This document shows, piece by piece, positions 16,744-24,917 of a DNA stretch of 64,000 nt. Origin of the DNA: Palsa-1392 sp963819975 (GTDB taxonomy: Bacteria; Verrucomicrobiota; Verrucomicrobiia; Chthoniobacterales; UBA10450); contig CAWFYE010000005.1 in NCBI GenBank assembly GCA_963819975.1, forward strand, positions 70,647 to 134,646. The letters run 5' to 3'. Each line of letters begins with the position of its first letter. Position 1 is the first letter of the stretch. Made by a program: the position numbers and the translations under genes. The notes under the pieces are model-generated. The model saw nothing but the letters and a program-made list of their open reading frames with translations, was not told the DNA's origin and did not search any database.

Positions 16744-17418
16744 ATGCATCCAAGCCTGTTCGAAAGTCTCGAAAAAAAATATGCGCAGCATGCGAGCTGG
16801 GCGGTCTGGAATAGTCGCGATTTGGAAGACACAAGCGTCATTCGCGATAATCTGCCGGACCTCAAAACATCAGTCGTGATGGTCGCTCTGAACATCTCTG
16901 GAGAGTTGCCGAGCGCGTGGCGAAACTTTCACAGTCGCGATCATGCAAGAAAACTAATGTACGCGTTCAACAAAAGTCCTTACCGCGGTGCTTACATGAC
17001 GGATTTAATTAAGGACTGCGTTGAACCGAACTCAGCACGATTGCGGCACCAGCTGCGAATAGGGTGTGTCAATTTACATTCGCACGTCACAAGCTTTCGC
17101 AACGAGATGGAAGACCTTGGCGCGAAGGATCATACGCTATTTATTTTGTTTCACACTGAGGTCACAAGGCTTTTCAACACACATCTTGCGGAGACATTTC
17201 CAAACCGAGTTAGCTGTCCTCATTATTCCGCGTGGGGCTACACTGACGCTGGGTGGGTACAGAAGGTATGGTCGCTTCTTGAATCAAACTCGCGAGCGAT
17301 GGCTTCCGGTTGCGATGCCCCGAAATTTTTCGTCAGTGACGAAATGAGGGGGAGTCTTGCCAGATTACCGAACCAAGGTGCTCTCCGTCGAGAAGTCACC
17401 AACGAATGTGACTCATAG
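16744..17418 (+). CDS. Uncharacterised protein, possibly uracil-DNA-glycosylase-like fold
   Basis: 224 residues from the ATG before HPSLFESLEKKYAQHASWAV. The segment VVMVALNISGELPSAWRNFH and the later RGAYMTDLIKDCVEPNSARL resemble the substrate-pocket strand and helix of UDG-superfamily members; a conserved LFILFHTEVTRLFN strand-helix and HYSAWGY follow. The usual GxDPY/HPSPLS motifs are not visible, so a true glycosylase activity is uncertain. Base composition is noticeably AT-richer than the flanks, consistent with acquired DNA. An in-frame start 51 bases upstream (16693) is possible but adds a basic tail. Confidence 0.4.
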   Translation: MHPSLFESLEKKYAQHASWAVWNSRDLEDTSVIRDNLPDLKTSVVMVALNISGELPSAWRNFHSRDHARKLMYAFNKSPYRGAYMTDLIKDCVEPNSARLRHQLRIGCVNLHSHVTSFRNEMEDLGAKDHTLFILFHTEVTRLFNTHLAETFPNRVSCPHYSAWGYTDAGWVQKVWSLLESNSRAMASGCDAPKFFVSDEMRGSLARLPNQGALRREVTNECDS

Positions 17419-17641
17419 TCCGTAGATTCAAAGGCAACATTCGGATGAAGTGTATGGATGTCAGTTTGACATCAAACGCTTGTCCGATTTGGATCCAACG
17501 TTCGCCAGCGGCGTGAGGTAGTTGGGCTGTCGCAATAGCAACTTGCTGAGAAGGCGGACCTAGTTCTCGCGTATGTCAGCGGGATTGTGCGGCGTGCACA
17601 GCAGGGCAAATTTTGCTTCATCGCCGTCGACAACAGTTTTC

Positions 17642-19648
17642 TTAGTCGATCGAAGGAATGCCGCACTGGCCAAGAAAGTCCGCCGTCGCATCGAGCAAGC
17701 AGGGATTGCGGGTCGCGTCTGTTGAATCTCCGTGTGGAATCCAAACAACGAAGCCTTGCCGTGCGCGCGTCAGCAAAACGCGATACTTGTTCAACAAATA
17801 CTGTTTATCGGTTGCGTCACGGTAGTTGCGCCAACCTCTGCCGTGGAAGTGGCGAGACAGCCACCGACCACTCTTTTCGAGGACCAAGTCGCCGCCCCAA
17901 CAAACGCCAGCCCAATCCAGTTCCAGTCCCTGGCACTCGAACTCGGTTGCCGCGACTTCGAGTTGAAATGAAGAGCGTACATCACCGGGAGGAGCCAAAA
18001 ACCACTCTTCGTATGGATACCCTCCGCGGAATTGGCCCGACAGTTCTAGCCCGTGGGCGCGAAGGCGAAGCGCGCCCGAGCTTGCCACCAGACCACAACG
18101 GCGCTCACCACGAGTCCGCGTGTGAAGCCATGAACGTGCTGTATCCAGACAACGGGTAAGGACGATTGGAAAGTCGCCAAACTCGCTGAAAAGGTTCGCG
18201 GCTTTCGCAGCATTTCGATCGAGAATAGCATCAACCCAGCGTGACACGTTCTCCGCCTTAAACGTGCGAATTGAAACCGGGAGATGGAGCAAGTGGTCTG
18301 GCTCGATGTCGAGCTGACTCCAATCATCGCTTTTAAAGAGGCGATGCCCAGCGAGACCAACTCCCCCAGACAGAACTTCCGGCGATGCGACGATGCGCCA
18401 TTCGGGGAATTGCTCGGCGAGGGTGCGGCCCCATTCAGCAAGCCCGGCTTCGCCGTCGTGGATTTCCTGTCCACCACCGACGAGCGCAATGATGACCGCC
18501 CAATGCGGGTGGCGGTCCATGATAGACAGCATCACCGAAGCTTCGGATGCGTTTCGGTGGAATTTTTTCCGCTGCTTCTCGGCGTTCCAGGCGCGCTGCG
18601 CTTCATCAAATACGACAACCCTGTCGGGCGGTATGGCGGTCGGATTGTCGGAATACTCCCGAAGAAATGTATGAACGTTTTGAACGAACGCCTCGATTCG
18701 GCGTTTCGATTCCGAGACCGACAAACCAGTTCTCCGCTTGCTGTCGCGCGCAAGCGCCGCTCGAACGATTCGCACCAGCGGTCCGTTGCCCGAAAGAAAT
18801 ACTCCCGCCGGTCGATCGGCACTGCGAAGTTGCGGGTCGTGAGTGACCGTCAGGCCCGCCAACGTCTTCCCGGCTCCGGGAACGCCGGTGACGAAGCAAA
18901 TGACTTTCCGGTTGTTCTCCTGTGCCCAGGCAACGGTTTCCATGAGCTTCGAGGCCGTGCGCGTGAGATTGAAAACGTCGGCGTGGGACGCTGAAATTTC
19001 GCGGACGCTCTGACCGGCGAAGAGTGCTTCAGCCGCCTCGATGATGGTCGGAACCGGCTTGTAGCCTGAAGAATTCCAAGCAGCAATCGAGATGTGTGGT
19101 CGCGCCTCCTCATGAGATTCCCGATAGGCATCAGCGAGAACGCTCGATAGAGTCTTGGCGTTTGCGAGTCGCACGGACCGAACGAGGTCGGTACTCGCCG
19201 GTGCGTCAGTGCTTAAGGCTTCAGGCGCCTCGGTTGCCACGACCACCGGAACGATGACGCGTCCAAGACTTTGCTCATGGAAGTCTCGAAGGTCGAGAGC
19301 GTAGTCTTCGACCTGCCTCCGTGCAGAGGAATCGTAGGTGTTGGCGCCAACCTTGAACTCCAACACGATGACGACGTCACCGGCCAGAACTACTGCGTCT
19401 AGTCGCCGCTGCCGGCGGGGAATAGGATACTCTAGCAATAGCCCCCATTGGCCGCTCTCCGGAATTCTTGCCAACAGTTCGGACGCTGCTGCTTGCAGAA
19501 TGGCGATCTCTGTCTGCCAAGCGCGAGTCTGCGTATGGAGGTGTTCCCCGATATTCGCGGTGCCTGCGCCTGTGATGAGCAGACCGATAATCCTCTGCTC
19601 ATCTTCAGCCAGCAACGCACCGAGTGTCGTGTGGTGGAACGCCGGCAT
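17642..19648 (-). CDS. DUF2075 P-loop protein with N-terminal nuclease-like domain (Schlafen group 3-like)
   Basis: 668 residues. The N-terminal part contains RRLDAVVLAGDVVIVLEFKV (residues about 78-97), the E-x-K signature of PD-(D/E)XK nucleases. The DUF2075 domain follows: Walker A ICFVTGVPGAGKT near 242, Walker B RVVVFDEAQRAWN near 340, QEIHDGEAGLAEW, and the C-terminal helicase-like ATEFECQGLELDWAGVCWGG and KYRVLLTRARQGFVVWIP, the last being the motif VI-like Arg finger. Relatives of this family are found beside restriction and phage-defence genes. A small XRE regulator is encoded 4 bases upstream, which makes a two-gene operon. Substrate and defence role are inference. Confidence 0.75.
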   Translation of the reverse strand: MPAFHHTTLGALLAEDEQRIIGLLITGAGTANIGEHLHTQTRAWQTEIAILQAAASELLARIPESGQWGLLLEYPIPRRQRRLDAVVLAGDVVIVLEFKVGANTYDSSARRQVEDYALDLRDFHEQSLGRVIVPVVVATEAPEALSTDAPASTDLVRSVRLANAKTLSSVLADAYRESHEEARPHISIAAWNSSGYKPVPTIIEAAEALFAGQSVREISASHADVFNLTRTASKLMETVAWAQENNRKVICFVTGVPGAGKTLAGLTVTHDPQLRSADRPAGVFLSGNGPLVRIVRAALARDSKRRTGLSVSESKRRIEAFVQNVHTFLREYSDNPTAIPPDRVVVFDEAQRAWNAEKQRKKFHRNASEASVMLSIMDRHPHWAVIIALVGGGQEIHDGEAGLAEWGRTLAEQFPEWRIVASPEVLSGGVGLAGHRLFKSDDWSQLDIEPDHLLHLPVSIRTFKAENVSRWVDAILDRNAAKAANLFSEFGDFPIVLTRCLDTARSWLHTRTRGERRCGLVASSGALRLRAHGLELSGQFRGGYPYEEWFLAPPGDVRSSFQLEVAATEFECQGLELDWAGVCWGGDLVLEKSGRWLSRHFHGRGWRNYRDATDKQYLLNKYRVLLTRARQGFVVWIPHGDSTDATRNPCLLDATADFLGQCGIPSID

Positions 19649-19652
19649 CCGG

Positions 19653-19892
19653 CTATTCCTTCGTGTTAAGCAGCCAAGTCACTTTGACACCGAGCGCCCT
19701 CGCGAGTGCCACTAACTCGAAATCGAGAACACCCCGAATACCCGTCTCGATCTTGGCGACGCCAGCACGGTCGATTGAAACGCCCAGCTTGAAGAGCTTG
19801 AGGGAAAGGGCTTCCTGCGTGAGTGGCGGGTTGGCGGCTGCGCGAGCTTCTTTCACGCGCGAGCCGACAAGATTTTGCGAAGGCTGGGCCAT
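19653..19892 (-). CDS. XRE-family HTH regulator
   Basis: 79 residues. The HTH is obvious: LTQEALSLKLFKLGVSIDRA followed by VAKIETGIRGVLDFELVALA and the closing ALGVKVTWLLN. It ends 4 bases before the DUF2075 gene and is probably its autorepressor. The divergent gene starts 110 bases away, so the shared interval 19893-20002 likely contains the operator. Confidence 0.8.
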   Translation of the reverse strand: MAQPSQNLVGSRVKEARAAANPPLTQEALSLKLFKLGVSIDRAGVAKIETGIRGVLDFELVALARALGVKVTWLLNTKE

Positions 19893-20002
19893 CTGGTGGC
19901 CTCCAGGCTACCAGTTTAGCCATTTCGTTTTGTGTTCTAAGATGGAACAAAAAAGACTTGCTACCGCCTCCCTTCCTGGCCAGGTAATTACACCCGTCTG
20001 CT

Positions 20003-20245
20003 ATGGGCAAAAAATTCACGATCGTGTTGGACAGCGTCGATGTCGGCCAGCTGCTCGATGGCATCGAGTCGCGAGCCGAATCATGGCGCAAGACAGCCGA
20101 TTTCATGGAATCCGGCTACAGCAGCGACGATTCATTCATCTGCGAAGAGTGCACCGACGCGGACGAGGCGACACAGATCGCGAAGCACTTCGCCGCAATC
20201 GCAGCGTCCATCGACCAACAGGTCGCAGAGCAGGGCGGCTGGTAG
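20003..20245 (+). CDS. Small acidic protein, unknown
   Basis: 80 residues, MGKKFTIVLDSVDVGQLLDG at the start, SFICEECTDADEATQIAKHF in the middle and IAASIDQQVAEQGGW at the end. It is predicted mostly alpha-helical with two Cys in CEEC. It is divergent from the XRE/DUF2075 operon and followed by a Vsr remnant. Such proteins sometimes accompany defence operons, but no family was recognised. Confidence 0.5.
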   Translation: MGKKFTIVLDSVDVGQLLDGIESRAESWRKTADFMESGYSSDDSFICEECTDADEATQIAKHFAAIAASIDQQVAEQGGW

Positions 20246-20575
20246 ACGGACGAGACCCTCCTACGCTGGCTTGAGCGGGAGGAGCAACTATTCCGTGCGC
20301 TCCGGATACCACATAATCGGCAGAACGCCTCCGCGCTCTTCGTCGATGGATGTTTTTGGCATCGGCACCCCGGCTGCAAGTTCAGTTATGCGCCCAAGTC
20401 GCGAACAGAATTTTGGTTGCCGAAGTTCGAGCGGAATGTCGCGCGGGATCGATTGGTGACGCGGACTCTGCGTAAAGCCGGCTGGCGGGTTGTGCGAATC
20501 TGGGAATGTCAGCTCACACCGAAGAAACGGGCACGCGTCATTCGGAGACTGCGAAGAGCGCTGGCGGAAGCGTAG
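20246..20575 (+). pseudogene. vsr: N-terminally truncated very-short-patch (Vsr-type) endonuclease
   Basis: Read in the frame ending at TAG 20573-20575: LFVDGCFWHRHPGCKFSYAP, KSRTEFWLPKFERNVARDRL, RKAGWRVVRIWECQL. This is the C-terminal two thirds of a Vsr nuclease (FVDGCFWHRHPGC and EFW-x-x-KF-x-x-NV-x-RD are diagnostic). The first third, with the catalytic Asp and the start, is missing; upstream in frame are only TDETLLRWLEREEQLF-like residues and a TAG at 20243-20245. No in-frame ATG or GTG exists before the conserved block. Vsr nicks T:G mismatches next to Dcm-type methylation. No methyltransferase gene is nearby. Confidence 0.8.
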
Positions 20576-20756
20576 GGGGAAGCTATCGGATGAAAGTTCA
20601 TCTCGGCGGGGGCGCCGAGATCGGCGCGCGAGGCGCACGCGCTCCCCAGCCATCGGCTTTGACATGTGAATCGACTCGAAGGAAGAACGGCTAAGTCAGA
20701 AGGTGAATCCGGATCAGGCGGGGGAAACGCCAGTTAATCGAAGTCAATTCACACGG

Positions 20757-21017
20757 CTAAAGCCGTAGTTTGTTGTAATCCTCATGGGTCCCGATCCAGA
20801 TCCAAAGAAAATGGTCCCTTGTCGCGAAGTATCCAACTGCGCGGTAGTGAGCTCCAATTCGGATCGACCACTGGCCGCGCCTGAGCGGCTTGAAATGAAG
20901 TGAAGGATAGCGAAAATCCTTCAACCAGAGAGCATAAGTTTTGTCCGCCAGCAGTTGCGCCTCGCGAGGCAACGCGGAGTAGAGCTTCCAGAAGTCAGGA
21001 TGAACGAGGGACTTCAC
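20757..21017 (-). CDS. RelE/ParE-superfamily toxin
   Basis: 86 residues: HPDFWKLYSALPREAQLLAD, WLKDFRYPSLHFKPLRRGQW, SIRIGAHYRAVGYFATRDHF, LWIWIGTHEDYNKLRL. This is the RelE/HigB fold, with the basic RRGQWS-x-RIG-x-HYRA-x-GY strand used by ribosome-dependent mRNA interferases. Its start overlaps the end of the upstream gene (20995-21225) by 23 bases, the usual coupling of antitoxin and toxin. It would cleave mRNA when the antitoxin is lost. Confidence 0.8.
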   Translation of the reverse strand: MKSLVHPDFWKLYSALPREAQLLADKTYALWLKDFRYPSLHFKPLRRGQWSIRIGAHYRAVGYFATRDHFLWIWIGTHEDYNKLRL

Positions 21018-21225
21018 GGGGCGGCCATTCGGTGCACTTCCCAGCCTGGTATTCTACGTGTGTCTTTTCCTTTAGCCGGTCGAGCTTTCCCCCCTGTTCC
21101 GAATCGCTCAGCATCTGTTGATCCCATTCGTCATAGATCGGGGGAGCGAGCATGGCCATCAATTCGCAGCGCTCCTGAAAGCTAAGCCTGTCGATGGCCT
21201 GCTTAATTTCGTCCACTCCACTCAC
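20995..21225 (-). CDS. Antitoxin of the RelE/ParE module
   Basis: 76 residues from a GTG: SGVDEIKQAIDRLSFQERCE, LMAMLAPPIYDEWDQQMLSD, SEQGGKLDRLKEKTHVEYQA, GKCTEWPPREVPRSS. It is helical, acidic in the C-terminal half, and directly precedes the toxin gene with a 23-base overlap. A similar 'I-x-x-LSF-x-ER-x-EL' start is found in the antitoxin at 32510-32725, so both belong to the same antitoxin group. Confidence 0.65.
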   Translation of the reverse strand: MSGVDEIKQAIDRLSFQERCELMAMLAPPIYDEWDQQMLSDSEQGGKLDRLKEKTHVEYQAGKCTEWPPREVPRSS

Positions 21226-21451
21226 GACGGGAGGATATTTTCTGCCGAGGCAAGATGCAAGCCCGCTGTGCCAGAGATGGTGCCAGTGCAGGGAATTCGT
21301 AGAACTGGCGGACAAGGCGACGAATCTTGACAAGTCTGGGGGACAAAGGCTGAAAACTGAAACGCTGAGATTCTGACAAGCTGGAAGCGGTGGCGGGTGA
21401 CGAGATGCTGAAACGTCGGCTTGACGGTTCGCTCCATGGGCGACCGGCTTG

Positions 21452-21757
21452 TTATTCTCCTCGTTTGCTCAATTCTTTGCGAATCCAATTTGGACTTCGC
21501 CGCAAATCGAGGACGGCGATAACCTGCGCCTCATTGCCGTGCTCGCGATAGTAAATAGCAAATGGGAAACGGCTCGCTAACATCCGGTGAAATTCGAAGT
21601 GTACGGGATGAATCCCGCTGAAAGAGCCGAGAGCCTCGATGTCGGTCAACAACGAATCGACACAATATTCGCCCACTCCGGCTTCCTGCGTTTCGTAGAA
21701 GTCTCTCGCTGCTTCAATGTCCTCAACGGCATCCGCAAGAACGACAACTTGCTTCAA
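21452..21757 (-). CDS. RelE/ParE-family toxin
   Basis: 101 residues: VVVLADAVEDIEAARDFYET at the start, CVDSLLTDIEALGSFSGIHP in the middle, FHRMLASRFPFAIYYREHGN, and VIAVLDLRRSPNWIRKEL. The ParE signature is the RFPFAIYY strand followed by VLDLRR. ParE toxins block gyrase while RelE toxins cleave mRNA; this sequence does not decide. It overlaps the antitoxin gene by 4 bases (ATGA). Confidence 0.8.
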   Translation of the reverse strand: MKQVVVLADAVEDIEAARDFYETQEAGVGEYCVDSLLTDIEALGSFSGIHPVHFEFHRMLASRFPFAIYYREHGNEAQVIAVLDLRRSPNWIRKELSKRGE

Positions 21758-21984
21758 CGGCGCAGGCGTTTCTTGAGTTGGGTCACGCTGAGAAATTCTG
21801 CTTCGCCCGAGTCCACCTTTACCTTACGCGCGGCGAGCACTTCGCCGTGCCATTCTGGTGACTCGATGTCCTGTTGTTCTTTGGCAAGCGACGCCCAGAG
21901 CCATTCCATTGCTTGAAGCCGTTCGGCCTTGCTCAGGCGGGACACCTCCTCTTTCAATTCAGAAACGCTCACCGGCTTAATCAT
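21754..21984 (-). CDS. Addiction-module antitoxin
   Basis: 76 residues: MIKPVSVSELKEEVSRLSKA, ERLQAMEWLWASLAKEQQDI, ESPEWHGEVLAARKVKVDSG, then LSVTQLKKRLRR. The S/E-x-E-x-LSKAERL-x-x-MEWLW stretch and the 'SPEWHGEVLA-R' motif are typical of the 'putative addiction module component' antitoxins of RelE/ParE pairs. The start at 21984 is chosen because the N-terminal extension to 22059 is basic and not family-like. Confidence 0.8.
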   Translation of the reverse strand: MIKPVSVSELKEEVSRLSKAERLQAMEWLWASLAKEQQDIESPEWHGEVLAARKVKVDSGEAEFLSVTQLKKRLRR

Positions 21985-22329
21985 AGCAGTCGCCGTGCGC
22001 ACACTCAAGGATTTCGCCCCCGAACGCTTTCGGGAATTGGGGGGATCGGGGTCAGGCAACAGCGGGCTGAGGAAGGGACCGAGGCCAAGGCCAAAGCTGA
22101 AATTCTGAAAGCTGCCGTAACGGCTTCACAGCAGCGGCCGAGCTTTCTAATCGGACGGCAGAGATGCGCCCGCAGCGACGAGCTTGTCGTCCGGGCAGCG
22201 GGAAGGCATCCTTTCGGCGTGCTGGCGCTGGTGATCGGCGGCTTTGGATTAGCGGTCCTTGCGATTGTTGCGAGCTCGCTGCGTGAAGCGGCGGCAATGA
22301 ACTTGAATGCGACCTGAGACCATGCCTGA
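21985..22329. other. Gene-free stretch with one dispersed repeat copy
   Basis: No convincing gene in these 345 bases. It includes copy A (22115-22147) of the GTAACGG/GGCCGGGCTTTC repeat. Open frames on both strands run through it but show no family and no start. Confidence 0.4.
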
Positions 22330-22866
22330 TCAGTTAGCAGCACGCCTGAACGTCTGGTGATTGCCCGGCTTCCACGTTTTGCCGCCGTCTTCCGTGTAGT
22401 CCATTTTCGATTCGAACCGATCTGCCGAGACGTTGAATCTGGTGAAGCGCAGTCGCCCCGTTTCGCCCCCGGCCGTCTTGAATTCCTGGGAAAGACGTTC
22501 CTCGCCCCCCAGCGGCCCGGTCATGGTCCAAAGCACTCCGTCCGCGCCCACCGACACCATTTCGATCTGCTGATTTTTTTCCCTGATGTAGAAAAGGATT
22601 CCGGACGCCCGTTTCATCTCCGGGAACTCGCTCTTGCCCATCAAAACCCGATCCGGCACGACCCAGGAAAATTCGTAGGTTGCCTTGGCGGAATTCGCGA
22701 CCGTTCCATCCTCTTTCAAGAATTCGGTCACAACGTCCCAGCGTCCATGCGAAGTGCGCAACTGCTCGACCGAGCCCTGCAACGCTTTCTCGTCCGGCAG
22801 CGGAGTCTCAGCGTGCAGCAGCGGCGAAAGGCCGACCAAAACAAAAACCAGCAGATGTCGAATCAT
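22330..22866 (-). CDS. Secreted protein, DUF1579-like
   Basis: 178 residues with signal peptide MIRHLLVFVLVGLSPLLHA. The mature part has LRTSHGRWDVVTEFLKEDGT, AKATYEFSWVVPDRVLMGKS, GADGVLWTMTGPLGGEERLS and FESKMDYTEDGGKTWKPGNH. Repeated W-D-V/beta-strand spacing and a closing 'DGGKTW' are like the beta-barrel of DUF1579-type secreted proteins. No function is known. Confidence 0.7.
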   Translation of the reverse strand: MIRHLLVFVLVGLSPLLHAETPLPDEKALQGSVEQLRTSHGRWDVVTEFLKEDGTVANSAKATYEFSWVVPDRVLMGKSEFPEMKRASGILFYIREKNQQIEMVSVGADGVLWTMTGPLGGEERLSQEFKTAGGETGRLRFTRFNVSADRFESKMDYTEDGGKTWKPGNHQTFRRAAN

Positions 22867-22987
22867 ATGAACTTCCTCCGTTGCGCTGTGCCGCCCGGTC
22901 TGACGATGAGGAAGGGAGCGCGGAAAAACAAGCCCGCAGTCTCCCCGCTGCTAGGCGGCCGCCCCCAGGCGGGCTCGAGCCCAGCCG

Positions 22988-23101
22988 ATGCTGCGCCAGG
23001 CCTGCACCGTGCCGGCCAGATACCAGAGACCCGATGCGGAGGCGGGGCAGTTTGTCGATCTGGACACCGCGCTGACGGAACCGATCCGCGATAACCAGTG
23101 A
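22988..23101 (+). pseudogene. Remnant of an antitoxin C-terminus
   Basis: In the frame ending at TGA 23099-23101: QRPDAEAGQFVDLDTALTEP, then IRDNQ-stop. The stop overlaps the GTG of the dead RelE-type toxin by four bases, the standard antitoxin-toxin junction. The portion upstream of 22988 does not continue as a recognisable antitoxin, so only the toxin-binding tail appears to survive. Confidence 0.35.
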
Positions 23102-23374
23102 AGTATCGCCTCACTGCGACCCGGGGCGTTTTAGCGCAGCTTCTCCAAGCTCTCGGCCCAGCAGCAGGAGAAGGCTCGAATGGCGTTTGTAATTTTCGAA
23201 CTGCACCCCTTCGATACACGTTTGCGCGCGCATAAGATTTAAAGATTATCTGCTCGCTATGCTCGGACGATTTATGCGGTGGATATCGAGGCGGATCTGC
23301 GGGTTGCCTTCTATGTCGAAGGGGATCGCGTCGTTACGATCGACATCGGCTCGCACAATATCTATCCCGGGTGA
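23098..23374 (+). pseudogene. Decayed RelE/YafQ-type toxin gene
   Basis: Starts GTG with KYRLTATRG, a normal RelE-family opening. A frameshift near 23128 moves the frame to SFSKLSAQQQEKARMAFVIF, then ELHPFDTRLRAHKI, an in-frame TAA at 23240-23242, and RLSARYARTIYAVDIEADLR followed by VAFYVEGDRVVTIDIGSHNI. The motifs PFD-x-RLR-x-HK and VDIEADLRVAFYVEGDRVV-x-IDIG-x-H are those of RelE/StbE-type mRNA interferases. With one frameshift and one nonsense codon it cannot be functional. Confidence 0.75.
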
Positions 23375-23806
23375 GCGCTTGTGGAAGAATTGCGGATCAG
23401 GCAACAAATCTTGACAAGTCTCCGGTGACGAACTGACGAAGAAAGTAGCTGTAACGGATGTCCCCAGCGGCGGGTAACCTGGGCAACGGCCGGGCTTTCA
23501 AATTCAAACTCCGGAGAGCGGCAGCGAGGGTGGAGGGTGCGCTGATGTTCGACCAAATGATAAGCCTGTTGACGGCCCGCGATCTGCTCCATTTCAAGCA
23601 CAACCGACCAAATGACGCCTGCTTAGGTGGAAATGTCATGTCGCGAGGCGGCCGGCCAGCAAATTAGATCTTTTCATGCTATATCGCCGAACCCGCGTCG
23701 CAGGACACTCCATTCAAGTCGAATGACCTCATGTCTTTCGCTTCGGCTCAGGCGAGCCGCACCGAATAGGTAATTCTCTTTAGCGGAAAACAACCAAAGG
23801 AAAATA
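23375..23806. other. Gene-free stretch with one dispersed repeat copy
   Basis: 432 bases between the dead toxin and the next gene. It contains copy B of the dispersed repeat (23449-23499). The 3' part includes the ribosome binding site AAAGGA for the gene at 23807 and no other gene is supported. Confidence 0.45.
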
Positions 23807-24370
23807 ATGATTAAGAAACAACTGATAGTGAGCGTATGTCTCGGATTGGCAGCTGGTCTGTCGTCCGTGACTGCAGCAGAGACAACGGGGACAGAACTGG
23901 GCACGGTCCTCTCCAATAGCGCGTCCAGCGTCAAGCAAAAGGTGGCGGCAATTCAGACCTACGTCGCTCATGTCGAGAAAGGCATCTCTTCCGACAAGCG
24001 GAAAGACGTGATGGTAACAGAAGGTTCTTTGAAAGCGGTGACCGATGAGAACTGGAAAGAAGTCCACGGCTATTACGACGGAGACACCCTGACAAGAGTG
24101 AAAACCTACCCGCTGAAAGGTTCGAATAAGACAGAGGAGTTCTATTTCTACAACAATGAGCCAGTCTTCGTCTTCGTGGAAGAGAACGGCGCTGGCAAGG
24201 AAGGTCACGACAAGAACGCGGTCGGAAGCAAGTATTACTTCTCCGGTCATAAGCTGATCGCGTCGACCACACCGGACGGCAAGGCGATGGATAACTCCAG
24301 CACCCAGTCCGAGAAAATGGGCGGCAAGTTGGAAAAGGAATCGGTCGCATTCCGGGACACGCTGAAATAG
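23807..24370 (+). CDS. Secreted protein of unknown function
   Basis: 187 residues, signal peptide MIKKQLIVSVCLGLAAGLSS (cleaved near TAA-ETT). The mature protein is polar: SNSASSVKQKVAAIQTYVAH, EGSLKAVTDENWKEVHGYYD, KTYPLKGSNKTEEFYFYNNE, HDKNAVGSKYYFSGHKLIAS. It is predicted to be mainly beta after an N-terminal helix. The ATG is preceded by AAAGGAAAATA, a good ribosome-binding site. No family is recognised and no partner gene is adjacent. Confidence 0.65.
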   Translation: MIKKQLIVSVCLGLAAGLSSVTAAETTGTELGTVLSNSASSVKQKVAAIQTYVAHVEKGISSDKRKDVMVTEGSLKAVTDENWKEVHGYYDGDTLTRVKTYPLKGSNKTEEFYFYNNEPVFVFVEENGAGKEGHDKNAVGSKYYFSGHKLIASTTPDGKAMDNSSTQSEKMGGKLEKESVAFRDTLK

Positions 24371-24400
24371 TCCCGCGGCAAGGCTGACAAACGCTGCGTG

Positions 24401-24427
24401 CAGAGGGGAAGCCTTCCCGCTCCTCTG
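24401..24427 (+). terminator. Weak hairpin downstream of the secreted protein gene
   Basis: CAGAGG/CCTCTG, extended by GGAAG/CTTCC with an internal bulge. It follows the stop codon by about 30 bases. There is no clear U-tract. Confidence 0.35.
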
Positions 24428-24543
24428 TTCGTCAGCGTTCCCCGCCCCCGGCGTAAGGTGGCTTCGATCTTGCCCCTCCAAGACGGTGATAAATTCCTCG
24501 AAGTCGTGCCGATGCCTTGAACCTACTTTCTCTCGGCTCGCGC

Positions 24544-24630
24544 TCAGACTCGCGCGCCCGGATCTTCCGAGCAGATGGCGCATTCGTTGCCGCTCGGCTC
24601 GGTGAAATGGAAGCGGCACGCCGGCACACG
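24544..24630 (-). pseudogene. C-terminal fragment of a VOC/glyoxalase-like gene
   Basis: The reverse strand reads ...CRFHFTEPSGNECAICSEDP-GARV-stop, nearly the same as the end of the VOC gene at 27030-27392 (RRFHFVEPSGNECAIWSEDP). There is no start and no upstream domain; the preceding sequence (24631-24707) is unrelated. It is a relic of a duplicated or recombined VOC gene. Confidence 0.8.
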
Positions 24631-24707
24631 CGCCGGAAGCGGCCGAGGCGCTCAAACTCATAAAGGAAGAAGTCGGAGGGCGGACGGCGGAGGGCGCGGG
24701 AGAGAAT

Positions 24708-24917
24708 TTATGCTTTCGCGGCGACAGGAAGCTGGCTCGTGACCAGTTCGCGCAGGTCCAGCTTGCGACTGGCGTGGTCGATATCGATTCCGGCAAGGTT
24801 CCCCTCGGCATCGTAGTCAATTACGACTCCTGCGGAAACTTCCCTGCTCTCAACGCTCGGTTTTTGCGAGAGGTCAATGTAGAGAGAATCGGTGTCTGGA
24901 AAATAATTGAGCCTCAT
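24708..24917 (-). CDS. DUF2283 protein
   Basis: 69 residues: MRLNYFPDTDSLYIDLSQKP, SVESREVSAGVVIDYDAEGN, LAGIDIDHASRKLDLRELVT. This is the DUF2283 pattern (Y-x-x-x-D-x-LYI-x-L and G-x-x-ID-x-D-x-x-G-x-x-x-G-I-x-I). DUF2283 genes commonly pair with a DUF4258-like gene, here the broken gene at 24914-25156 whose stop overlaps this ATG (ATGA). Some authors treat such pairs as toxin-antitoxin-like; no activity has been proven for this group to my knowledge. Confidence 0.85.
   Translation of the reverse strand: MRLNYFPDTDSLYIDLSQKPSVESREVSAGVVIDYDAEGNLAGIDIDHASRKLDLRELVTSQLPVAAKA

Noticed and set aside
20576..20756. GC-rich dyad in the gap between Vsr remnant and toxin
   Set aside because: Only short imperfect pairing, no defined terminator or repeat.
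23780..24820. Reverse frame of 346 codons
   Set aside because: Runs antisense through the secreted-protein gene and across the VOC fragment; no single family.
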